A DNA stretch of 59,421 nucleotides from JAUVIB01 sp964424545 (lineage in GTDB: Bacteria; Calditrichota; Calditrichia; Calditrichales; Calditrichaceae), in NCBI GenBank assembly GCA_964424545.1, contig CAYRJN010000001.1, forward strand, positions 1-59,421. Reading direction: 5' to 3'. Shown in pieces: positions 52,873-59,421 of the stretch. Within the stretch, counting starts at the first letter, position 1, and every line of letters begins with the position of its first letter. The notes beneath the pieces were generated by a model. It saw only the letters and a program-made list of their open reading frames with translations. It made no database searches and was not told where the DNA came from. A program made the translations under genes and the position numbers.

Positions 52873-52905
52873 CGCTTCTTTTATTCTGTAGAAGCGTCAT
52901 TTTTT
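52873..52905 (+). terminator. Probable terminator after glgB
   Basis: CGCTTCT (52873-52879) pairs with AGAAGCG (52890-52896) around a 10-nt loop, followed by TCATTTTTT. It lies 31 bp after the glgB stop. Confidence 0.7.
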
Positions 52906-53026
52906 GCCGTGTTATTTGAAAATATCTCAATGAAGAATCTTGTTTACGATTGTTTGGAACGCTGTGTATGGAACAATCAGAGCAGTGGAGATCAGGAAAT
53001 AGATATTTAGATATGAGTTTATTAAA

Positions 53027-53125
53027 AGATAACAAAGATCAGGAGTTGCCGCAGTTGGCGCAAGCGGGATAGCCTGCATTCCGCTACGCTCCATTTCGGC
53101 TACCCCGCTGGGTCCTGGGTTAGGA
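53027..53125 (+). other. attC-like site 0
   Basis: Candidate R'' GATAAC (53028-53033) and R' GTTAGGA (53119-53125). CAGGA pairs with TCCTG next to them, and AGCGGG(A)TAGCC pairs with GGCTA(C)CCCGCT around a loop TGCATTCCGCTACGCTCCATTTC. The left arm has about 18 extra bases, so the hairpin is asymmetric. Confidence 0.5.
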
Positions 53126-53195
53126 AATAATTTACACATAATTTTATACTTGACTATCGGGCGTTTTGGTGAGTTCTAATTATTAGGAGGTAAAA

Positions 53196-53519
53196 ATGAA
53201 AAAGAATGATGAAGAAGCAATATCAATCGGGAAATCTATCATTAAGCGATTTTTTGAGTATTATGAGGCTGAAGGACTTGATGACGAAACCGAATTTTTC
53301 CCTATTTTAAAAATAATAATATTGAGTATTGCCGATGGTTTTAAGAATAGTTCCCAAAACGAAGAAATTGAAAAGGAATTAAAGAATTATTCAAGAAAAC
53401 TTTATAGTTATTTGTGGCTCTTGCATGCCAGAGAAGATGAAGAAGAAATCGATGAAGAATATGAACAACGAGAAGCAATCTCTAATTTTGAGAAAATATA
53501 TAGGGAAGTGAAGGTATAA
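53196..53519 (+). CDS. Hypothetical cassette protein, acidic, helical
   Basis: 107 residues, highly charged and probably all helical, with an acidic stretch EDEEEIDEEYEQRE near the C terminus. No signal peptide, membrane segment or known motif. It has a perfect Shine-Dalgarno sequence (TTAGGAGGT) 7 bp before the ATG and starts about 75 bp after the preceding attC cut site, with its TAA stop 10 bp before the R'' of the next attC. That is the layout of an integron cassette gene. I do not recognise a family; function unknown. Confidence 0.75.
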   Translation: MKKNDEEAISIGKSIIKRFFEYYEAEGLDDETEFFPILKIIILSIADGFKNSSQNEEIEKELKNYSRKLYSYLWLLHAREDEEEIDEEYEQREAISNFEKIYREVKV

Positions 53520-53529
53520 GAAATTTAAT

Positions 53530-53608
53530 CATAAAACTCGCTGCAGCCGGCCGCTTTCCGCGCTGTTTCGCTCTGCTCCATGCAGCAGGTGAGCTTGGTC
53601 GTTATATG
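53530..53608 (+). other. attC site of cassette 1
   Basis: R'' CATAAAAC (53530-53537) and R' GTTATATG (53601-53608) are complementary at 7 of 8 positions. GCTGCA and TGCAGC provide the inner pairing, and the right arm GGTGAGCTTGGTC-GTTATATG has the form of known attC sites. The left spacer is shorter than usual. Confidence 0.65.
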
Positions 53609-53634
53609 CAGAAGAAAGGTGGTAAGCAATAGGC

Positions 53635-53910
53635 ATGAAGAAAGGCTTTGCATGGTACCGATCAGACCAATGGGAACGTCTACTTTCCGTCTCAGCGGAC
53701 AGGAAAGACCTTGAAGACGCGTACAATGAATGGGCGAAAAATGCACAGTCCCATATCGATGAATTGAAACAAGCTGGTGTCGACAATGAAAAACATGAAA
53801 TCGATGTCAATTAACTGGTAACTTGGCGCTAAGCGCAGAAACTGAAAATCGACGCCGGTTCATGATCCATGTTCATTAATCACAAACTGAGGGAGCGATA
53901 TAGCAGATAA
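53635..53910 (+). pseudogene. Decayed cassette gene, three in-frame stops
   Basis: From ATG 53635 the frame gives 59 residues (MKKGFAWYRSDQWERLL... ending HEIDVN) and a TAA stop at 53812-53814. The same frame then continues with protein-like sequence, LVTWR-stop-AQKLKIDAGS-stop-SMFINHKLRERYSR, to TAA at 53908-53910. The stops are TAA at 53812 and 53830 and TGA at 53863. The full-length ancestor would be about 91 residues, as in a family of small proteins starting MKKGxAWYRPxQW that I recall as widespread. Its final stop lies inside the R'' box of the next attC. Either a pseudogene or a shortened 59-residue protein. Confidence 0.65.
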
Positions 53911-54043
53911 CAAATTGCTCAAGCCGGAGAAATCCCGCGTACTTGGCGGCCAAGCTCAAACGGTGGACAGAGCGCATGTCAAGGTTCTTTGTATTTTGGA
54001 AGTTTATCAAGCGCACTCATCCCATGTGCCCTGTTCGTTATGT
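53905..54043 (+). other. attC-like site of cassette 2
   Basis: R'' AGATAAC (53905-53911) and R' GTTATGT (54037-54043) are complementary at 6 of 7 positions. The left side (TAACAAATTGCTCAAGCCGGA) resembles the Vibrio cholerae repeat start TAACAAACGCCTCAAG from memory. I could not find a convincing L' partner, so the right half may be degraded. Length about 139 bp, at the upper end for attC. Confidence 0.45.
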
Positions 54044-54089
54044 TTACAGTTATAAATTTCTCAATAAGTAATAAAGGAGATGTAATATA

Positions 54090-54614
54090 ATGGAAAGTCG
54101 TATTAAATTATTTCGATTATTGCTTTTGATTGCTGTGCTCTTAATATTTAATAGCTATCAAGCGCTCGCTCAAAACAAAATAAATATATTAGCCGGGGTT
54201 GGAATACCTGAATTTTTAAATGCGGGTATAAATTTTCAGCACAATCAAACACAATTTGGTATCAGGATCGGATCTTGGCCTACCGATGAAAAAATGATTT
54301 GCTTTTCAGGCGATTTATATTATCACTTTAGTGGAATATCTACGTTATCAACGAGACGCGTTTGGTATGCGAGATTCGGGTTGGTGTATCTCTTAGATGA
54401 AACGGAAACAATAATTGATAAATATGTATATTTAAATTCACGGATTGGTAGAGATTTCAATATTTCAAAAAAAATTGGGATAGAAATTGATGCGGGTCTT
54501 ATTGTCCAATTATCCCATAATGAAAAGATAAAGAAATCATCAGACTTTTGGAATATTGTTCCCAAGCCTTCTATTGTGCCCAGCATTGGAATAGCTATGT
54601 TTTATAGAATTTGA
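54090..54614 (+). CDS. Exported small beta-rich protein (outer-membrane barrel-like)
   Basis: 174 residues. Signal peptide (about 1-28, LLLLIAVLLIFNSYQALAQ) followed by alternating hydrophobic strands (INILAGVGIPEFLNAGINF, FGIRIGSW, WYARFGLVYLL, KIGIEIDAGLIVQL) and a C-terminal aromatic strand IGIAMFYRI, a pattern of a small outer-membrane beta-barrel. AAAGGAGATG lies upstream of the ATG. It lies 47 bp after the R' of the preceding attC-like site, so it may be the third cassette gene, its own attC lost. Function unknown. Confidence 0.7.
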   Translation: MESRIKLFRLLLLIAVLLIFNSYQALAQNKINILAGVGIPEFLNAGINFQHNQTQFGIRIGSWPTDEKMICFSGDLYYHFSGISTLSTRRVWYARFGLVYLLDETETIIDKYVYLNSRIGRDFNISKKIGIEIDAGLIVQLSHNEKIKKSSDFWNIVPKPSIVPSIGIAMFYRI

Positions 54615-54630
54615 AAGAACAAATTCGAAT

Positions 54631-54914
54631 ATTGCTTTGTAAATTAATTAATAAAGACCATAGCGAACGACATGGTGGCGCCTTTGTCCGATTTAACGGG
54701 ATAATCTAAAAGTGACAAAATGGCAAGCTTTCAGACCCCCGTCCCGTCTATACGGAATCGGGAATGAAAGCAGTGGAGAGACTCTTTGTCATTCCTTCGA
54801 AAGGAGGAATCTAAAATATGGCCTATGTGAACGATGCATAATTTAGTAAATTACGAAATTGAGAATAATACAAAAATAAATAAAAAAATCTGAAATTTGG
54901 TATTTTTTGAAATT
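54631..54914. repeat. Intergenic repeat family, copy B
   Basis: Aligns end to end with copy A (5463-5773): left end TTTGTAAATTAATTAATAA, a shared palindromic core CCGTCCCGTCTATACGG (about 54740-54757), GGCCTATGTGAACGATGC, ATTACGAAATTGAGAATAAT, and right end GAAATTTGGTATTTTTTGAAATT. It lies between the last cassette gene and rpe. No gene inside. Confidence 0.75.
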
Positions 54915-54923
54915 CCTGTACAA

Positions 54924-55583
54924 TTATTTAACGCTTTCCTTTATCGCCCTGATGGCCGTGGGGATATCATCTTGTCCGAAAACGGCGTTGCCGGCTACGA
55001 GAACATCGGCGCCTTGCGCGACGACTTCCGGAGCAGTCTGCGTGTTAATCCCTCCGTCCACTTCAAGATAAATATCTTTAGCGCATTCCGCTATCATAGC
55101 GCGCGCCGCGGCAATTTTATCCAAACCCTTGCGGATAAATTTTTGTCCACCGAAACCCGGATTGACGGTCATGATCAGCAATAAATCCAAATCACAAATA
55201 ATCTCTTCGACCATGGCGAGTGGCGTAGCCGGATTTAGCGATACGCCCGCCTTTTTACCGAGAGCGTGGATACTTTGAATAGTGCGGTGCAAGTGCGCAC
55301 AAGTTTCCGCATGCACGGTGATAATATCCGCTCCGGCTGCGGCGTAATTTTTTATGTAAAAATCGGGGTTGGAGATCATTAAATGAACGTCCAACGGCGT
55401 TTGAACAAAACGTTTTAAAGCCTTAACCATATTCGGGCCGAATGTGAGATTGGGTACAAAATGTCCGTCCATAACATCTACATGGATAAAATCAGCGCCG
55501 TTTTCCTCCGCAAGCCGCACTTGTTCTTTCAGTTTTAATAAATCCGCGGATAAGATGGACGGAGCTATGTAAACAGTTTTCAT
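54924..55583 (-). CDS. rpe: Ribulose-phosphate 3-epimerase
   Basis: 219 residues, TIM barrel. Interconverts ribulose-5-phosphate and xylulose-5-phosphate in the pentose phosphate pathway. Metal and catalytic residues sit in SILSADLLKL, HVDVMDGHFVPN, HLMISNPD, VNPGFGGQ and VDGGI. GGAG lies upstream of the ATG on the minus strand. It is the only minus-strand gene in this part of the window and its 3' end abuts repeat copy B. Confidence 0.96.
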   Translation of the reverse strand: MKTVYIAPSILSADLLKLKEQVRLAEENGADFIHVDVMDGHFVPNLTFGPNMVKALKRFVQTPLDVHLMISNPDFYIKNYAAAGADIITVHAETCAHLHRTIQSIHALGKKAGVSLNPATPLAMVEEIICDLDLLLIMTVNPGFGGQKFIRKGLDKIAAARAMIAECAKDIYLEVDGGINTQTAPEVVAQGADVLVAGNAVFGQDDIPTAIRAIKESVK

Positions 55584-55770
55584 ATTAATGTTCTCCGTTA
55601 CGCTAATTGTCAGGTTAATTTGGTTTACGCATAAAAATTAATTTGTCTAATTTAAAAATTTTTGTTTAATTTACAAAATGGAGAATATTTGCAACATTTT
55701 TTTCGTTACAACGTCTAACAAAAAAATAAATAAACAGGTAAGTAAATTAAGTTATGTAAGGTGGTTTTAA

Positions 55771-56661
55771 ATGAATAAGAAACGTTTTTTATTGTCATTA
55801 TTGATGATTTTTACGCTGCTCGCGACGGTTTCTATAGGGCAGGTAATGAAAAACGGCGCTAAGCTCGGCGCATGGACGATGGATTATGATGCCGCCGTTA
55901 AATTGGCCAAATCCAAGAATCTTCCCCTGTTTTTGAATTTTACCGGTTCCGATTGGTGCGTTTGGTGTAAATTAATGCAGGAAAAAGTTTTCAGTCAAAA
56001 AGAGTGGCAAGATTACGCCAAAAAAAATCTGGTTCTGGTAACGCTCGATTTTCCGAAGGATCAAAGCATTGTGCCCGATAAATACAAAGAACGTAATCAA
56101 TCGCTGCAAATGGAGATGGGCGTGCGCGGTTATCCCACGTTCATTTTATTGGATTCCGACGGCAAAAGCAAATTAGGTCAGCTCGGCGCGGCGCAGGATA
56201 TCACGCCGCAAAAGTTTATCGATCAAATAAAACAGACGTTAAAAACAAGTTCGGCTTCTATTAACCGATTTGCCAAAACCTTATCCGCCAAACAGGGCAA
56301 GGCTTATAAAAAATATTGGGCGGCATTGAAAAAAACGCAGAATGAACGCGACGCCTGGTTGGCGACAAATCCGCAGCAGAGCGAAGTAAATTTAAAAAAG
56401 TTTGATGAATTCAATACAAAAATATCCGATTATCAGAAAAAAATACGCGATATTGAAGTTAATAAATATATGAAAAAATTATCCAAAGCCGATGCTGCCA
56501 AATATCGCGAGCTTAATAAAAAATTGGACAAGGTCCAAAAAGAGTTAGAAGCCTGGCTGGCGACCAGGCCGGAGCGCACAGAGGAAAATACGAATAAGTT
56601 TATGACTTATCAGAGCGATATTAAACAGATCAGCGATCAGATCCGCAGTTTTGAAAATTAA
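55771..56661 (+). CDS. Secreted thioredoxin-fold protein with duplicated C-terminal helical repeat
   Basis: 296 residues. Signal peptide (about 1-23), then a thioredoxin-like domain (about 33-150) with the redox motif WCVWC (Cys63, Cys66) and the cis-Pro in YPTFILLD. This is the thioredoxin_7 pattern for periplasmic disulfide reductases. After residue 150 comes a Lys/Glu-rich helical region with two copies of a 45-residue unit, each containing AWLAT (195-199 and 261-265), 66 residues apart and aligned without gaps. I do not recognise that repeat. Substrate unknown. Confidence 0.85.
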   Translation: MNKKRFLLSLLMIFTLLATVSIGQVMKNGAKLGAWTMDYDAAVKLAKSKNLPLFLNFTGSDWCVWCKLMQEKVFSQKEWQDYAKKNLVLVTLDFPKDQSIVPDKYKERNQSLQMEMGVRGYPTFILLDSDGKSKLGQLGAAQDITPQKFIDQIKQTLKTSSASINRFAKTLSAKQGKAYKKYWAALKKTQNERDAWLATNPQQSEVNLKKFDEFNTKISDYQKKIRDIEVNKYMKKLSKADAAKYRELNKKLDKVQKELEAWLATRPERTEENTNKFMTYQSDIKQISDQIRSFEN

Positions 56662-56812
56662 AATATTTTTATTGCATTGCCCTGCGCTTTTGATTATTAT
56701 AGGAAAACAGTTATAAATAAACTATGGAAAGTTATAGCGGGCGCATGTTATAAAACTCGTTTTAATGTAGCTGACCAAAAGGGAATGTATTAAGAAAAAG
56801 AGGGGGCGTTTT

Positions 56813-57244
56813 ATGTCACTGCCGACAGTAAGAGATTTTATGGATAAAACGTATGTTACGTTAAGTTCTGAAATGGATGTTTATAAGGCGATTGATGTTT
56901 TGCTGGATAAAGGTTTAACCAGCGCGGTTGTGGTAGAAAGCGATAATAAAATAGTCGGCATTCTATCGGAAAAAGATTGTTTAAAACTGTTGACTTCGGG
57001 CACATATCACGAACTGCCTGGCGGGACGGTTGCCGACTTTATGACTAAAGACGTTGTAACGACTCCACCGACTATGGATGTTTTTCATGTGGCCGAACTG
57101 TTCCTTACTCATTTTTTCAGAAGAGTGGTTATTGCCGACGAAAATAACAGGATGATCGGGCAGATTACGCGACGGGATCTTTTGCGCGTGATAAAAAAGT
57201 TTAAAAAAGAAGAATCAAAGAAAAAGATTGCGCCTATTTTGTAA
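56813..57244 (+). CDS. CBS domain pair protein
   Basis: 143 residues formed by two CBS motifs (about 5-60, VRDFMDKTYVTL and DNKIVGILSEKDCL; about 72-130, VADFMTKDVVTT and NNRMIGQITRRDLL) and a basic tail. Such pairs bind adenine nucleotides and act as energy-sensing regulators. There is no attached enzyme domain. GAGGGGG lies upstream of the ATG. Partner unknown. Confidence 0.92.
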   Translation: MSLPTVRDFMDKTYVTLSSEMDVYKAIDVLLDKGLTSAVVVESDNKIVGILSEKDCLKLLTSGTYHELPGGTVADFMTKDVVTTPPTMDVFHVAELFLTHFFRRVVIADENNRMIGQITRRDLLRVIKKFKKEESKKKIAPIL

Positions 57245-57375
57245 AGTAGGTATTACAAAAATCGTATGAATACGCATTGCAATATTTTATCGCCCGAGTC
57301 GTATATTATATTAATTGATTTGTGCGACGATGTTCCAATTAAATAATTTGTAGTAATATCAAATTGAAAATAAGC

Positions 57376-57418
57376 AAATGATTTGTTCTCGCCGATAGAG
57401 GGCAAATCATTTTTTTTT
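57376..57418 (+). terminator. Rho-independent terminator after the CBS gene
   Basis: AAATGATTTG (57376-57385) pairs with CAAATCATTT (57403-57412) around a 17-nt loop, followed by a run of T to 57418. It ends 17 bp before the next ATG. Confidence 0.85.
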
Positions 57419-57435
57419 ACCGAAAGGGGAGGAGA

Positions 57436-59421
57436 ATGCGTAGCGTTTTACTATTCATAACGGTTGTCTTGTTTATATCGCATGCAATCGCCGCAGATTG
57501 GTATCGAATAGAGGGAAAATACGCTTCTGTTGAATTTACGGAAGGATACGAAAGCACAGCGGACTCGATCCTTAAAATTGCGGAATTAGCCCTGCCCCGT
57601 TTGGCCGAAATGGTAAACCTGCCCCTTTCCGATGTAAAAAAAGCGCCGGCTCGAATCATCTTGTCCGACGCGATGGATATATCCAACGGTTATTCCATTG
57701 AAAATACGGTCGTTATTTATACGATTTCATCCATGTATCTGCCCATGTGGACGGGCAATATCCCTTGGTATAATCAGGTGTTAACACATGAACTGGCGCA
57801 TTTTATCACTTTTAAAAAATTAAAACGCGGCGGCGATAAAATTTTCGGGCAGATTGGCGCCCTAAACGTCCCGCGCTGGTTTTACGAAGGCGTCGCTCAG
57901 TATTTATCGGAAACCTGGAATACTTTTCGCGGCGATATTTATTTAAGAAACGCCCTGTTAAGCGGAAAATTTAATTTGCAGTCCCTATATAATATTCAGG
58001 ACGGCCGATTGTTGTACGCATCCGGTCACGCCTTTGTTCGCTATCTCGTAACGGAATACGGAGACTCTTCCCTGATCAATTTAATGGATTATGATAAACA
58101 AAGCTGGTTTTATGATTTTAACGTCGCCTTTAAAAAAGTTTATAAAAAAAGCGTCTCAGATATATTCCCGCAATTATATCGCAACTTGGTTATCTATTAC
58201 GGCGATCGCCTTGCCGATTATCCCGTATTGGAATTCGGTCATGACCTTCCCGATTTCGGCGGGCGCATATATCAGCTTACGCCTCTTTCCGCAAGCGATT
58301 CCACCTATTTAATTTCCAGACAAGTCCAATCCAATCAATTATACTTAACGGCTTCAATCGTGCAGATTAAAGATAAAAAGCGGCATACCATTGAATACAT
58401 CGGAAACAATTATAATACGGGTCTAATATTAAGTCCCGATGATAACCTCATTGCCTACGGGCGCTATAATCTGGGCGCTAAGAACGATCAAAACAGTTTG
58501 GATTACCGTTGGTATATTTATGATAGGAGCAAAGCTGCAACGACGGAACTAACAACAGGGGTCAAGGCTAAATACGGCGTTTTTTTAAAAAACAGGCAAT
58601 TAATATTATTGGATGTCCGTGATAGAGAGACCGTGTTTTTGCTATACGATTACGATAAAGGGACGATAAAAACTTTTTACAGCGTAAAAATGCAGGTAGG
58701 CGTACCCGAACGTTCGGCGGACGGCGGTATACTGTTTTCCGCGCAGGACGCTAACGGCCGCAGGGATCTTTATCTTTTAGAAACCGGTAAACTGCGGCGT
58801 CTTACAAACGATATTTACGATAATCGTCGTCCTCTTCAGATTGATAAAGAACATATTTTGTTTAACCGTCTTGTAGATAATAAAGCGCAACTCGCTCTTT
58901 TCGATTTACAAACATCGCGTATAAAAACGCTGGTGGATGCTCAGGACGATTACTGGATTCATGCTTTCGATAAAAGAGCAGATGAAATTATATTGAGTTA
59001 TTTTGATCCGCTTAAAAAAATAGGCTATTTATCCGTTAGCGCGGACAGCCTGCTCATCGCCGCCGTTACGCCGCGCGAATCATTTCATGATAACCGCTAT
59101 GCGCGCTGGACAAAAAAAGAGCCTCAGGCGGCCGATATTTTCTCTTTACCCGATACGGCCATGAACTATCCGAGACCAGAAAATGTCAGACTGCCGCAAT
59201 TTTCAATGATAAATATTATGAACGGTTTTTTGCCCTTATATACCAAAAGCGATGGCTGGGGCGTCGGCGCGGCTACGATTTGGGCGGAAGCCCTGCAACG
59301 TCAGGCCCTTTCGGGCATGGTTGCTTTCTTCGGTACGGGTTGGGAAAATAGTTTCGTATTGCTTAATTCCTTAACGAGAGCGTATAATTCCTTTTTTAGT
59401 CTGGCTTACTATCACGGTCCT
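57436..59421 (+). CDS. Secreted gluzincin-like peptidase with beta-propeller, 3' end beyond window
   Basis: Open to the window edge; 662 codons visible. Signal peptide (about 1-20, ending AIAAD), then a zinc-peptidase domain with H118-E-L-A-H122 and Glu151 in PRWFYEGVAQYL (HExxH...E gluzincin type). From about residue 270 come repeated blade-like segments (GLILSPDDNLIAYG, GILFSAQDANGRRDLYLLETGKLRRLT, HILFNRLVDNKAQLALF) of a TolB/WD40-like propeller. The last visible 60 residues look amphipathic and may begin an outer-membrane barrel. GGGGAGGAG lies upstream of the ATG. It shares its peptidase type with the gene at 17768. Partial because of the window boundary, not because it is broken. Confidence 0.85.
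   Translation, partial: MRSVLLFITVVLFISHAIAADWYRIEGKYASVEFTEGYESTADSILKIAELALPRLAEMVNLPLSDVKKAPARIILSDAMDISNGYSIENTVVIYTISSMYLPMWTGNIPWYNQVLTHELAHFITFKKLKRGGDKIFGQIGALNVPRWFYEGVAQYLSETWNTFRGDIYLRNALLSGKFNLQSLYNIQDGRLLYASGHAFVRYLVTEYGDSSLINLMDYDKQSWFYDFNVAFKKVYKKSVSDIFPQLYRNLVIYYGDRLADYPVLEFGHDLPDFGGRIYQLTPLSASDSTYLISRQVQSNQLYLTASIVQIKDKKRHTIEYIGNNYNTGLILSPDDNLIAYGRYNLGAKNDQNSLDYRWYIYDRSKAATTELTTGVKAKYGVFLKNRQLILLDVRDRETVFLLYDYDKGTIKTFYSVKMQVGVPERSADGGILFSAQDANGRRDLYLLETGKLRRLTNDIYDNRRPLQIDKEHILFNRLVDNKAQLALFDLQTSRIKTLVDAQDDYWIHAFDKRADEIILSYFDPLKKIGYLSVSADSLLIAAVTPRESFHDNRYARWTKKEPQAADIFSLPDTAMNYPRPENVRLPQFSMINIMNGFLPLYTKSDGWGVGAATIWAEALQRQALSGMVAFFGTGWENSFVLLNSLTRAYNSFFSLAYYHGP

Larger units (their letters stand above)
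53027..54614 (+). mobile_element. CALIN-like cluster of integron gene cassettes (no integrase in window)
   Basis: Between glgB and rpe lies a 1.6-kb block unlike its neighbours. It has attC-like sites at 53027-53125, 53530-53608 and 53905-54043, single-gene cassettes in one orientation, short leaders after each site, and GC-rich palindromes in AT-rich surroundings. Cassette 1 would be 53120-53601 and cassette 2 53602-54037; the third gene (54090-54614) lacks a visible attC and runs into an intergenic repeat. I see no intI or attI here. The strength of evidence varies by site: middle site good, first fair, third supported mainly by its R'' half. Confidence 0.62.

Noticed and set aside
53041..53125. 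Rho-independent terminator at the GC-rich palindrome before the 107-residue gene
   Set aside because: The palindrome is not followed by a T tract and is flanked by complementary attC-like boxes, so an attC site fits better.
53529..53810. 93-codon minus-strand ORF across the attC site and cassette 2
   Set aside because: It overlaps an attC hairpin and the decayed cassette gene, whose plus-strand frame is much more protein-like and has the expected position after the attC.
54897..55184. 95-codon plus-strand ORF opposite rpe
   Set aside because: rpe on the minus strand has complete family motifs; this frame is its shadow.
1..59421. CRISPR array
   Set aside because: No regularly spaced short direct repeats were seen; the only repeats are the dispersed intergenic family and the modules inside the giant protein gene.

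Overview
This window is a stretch of AT-rich bacterial chromosome. I infer a member of the Fibrobacterota-Chlorobiota-Bacteroidota superphylum, most likely Calditrichota or a close relative. The main reasons are a 2,815-residue secreted protein ending in a type A sorting signal of the type IX secretion system (NYPNPFNPST motif), TTG starts in several genes, a eukaryote-like (GH13_8-type) branching enzyme, and a TonB/ExbB/ExbD1/ExbD2 cluster of the kind common in that superphylum. The phylum call is inference; no rRNA gene is present to settle it.

Layout. 1-5.4 kb: a beta-CASP metallo-beta-lactamase protein, tRNA-Gln(UUG), rplY, pth and a membrane pyrophosphatase. 5.8-9.9 kb: rpsF-rpsR-rplI with a clear terminator, then priA. 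10.0-16.2 kb: a tight nine-gene signalling operon (histidine kinase, receiver, two PATAN/DUF4388-like proteins, three roadblock/LC7-like domains, a small winged-helix-like protein, a membrane HAMP protein, and an MglA-like GTPase), the most interesting intact gene system here. 16.3-26.7 kb: an MFS transporter, a gluzincin-type peptidase, a CtpA protease, the ExbB-ExbD-ExbD-TonB operon, a lipid kinase, a thioesterase, a dGTPase-like HD protein and an M20 peptidase.

26.7-28.2 kb: an ECF sigma factor and its zinc anti-sigma factor face a small membrane protein. Matching sigma-E-like promoters point both ways, so the sigma factor probably controls itself and the neighbour. 28.3-36.8 kb is the giant T9SS-exported protein with three beta-helix modules. 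37.0-40.0 kb carries a two-gene ABC exporter and a short-chain dehydrogenase. 40.6-52.8 kb is a glycogen island: a GH13-GH133 debranching fusion, a short-chain dehydrogenase, a free-standing CBM48 protein, glucan phosphorylase, glycogen synthase and branching enzyme. No ADP-glucose pyrophosphorylase is in the window.

53.0-54.6 kb is best explained as a small integron cassette cluster without an integrase (CALIN-like). It shows attC-like sites, one intact hypothetical cassette gene, one cassette gene decayed by three in-frame stops whose ancestral stop codon lies inside attC, and a third gene for a small exported protein. The last 4.5 kb hold rpe, a secreted thioredoxin-fold protein with a duplicated helical repeat, a CBS-pair protein and the 5' part of a secreted gluzincin/beta-propeller protein running off the end.

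An intergenic repeat family of about 280-310 bp, with recognisable ends and a palindromic core, occupies at least three and probably four gaps and accounts for most of the long non-coding stretches.
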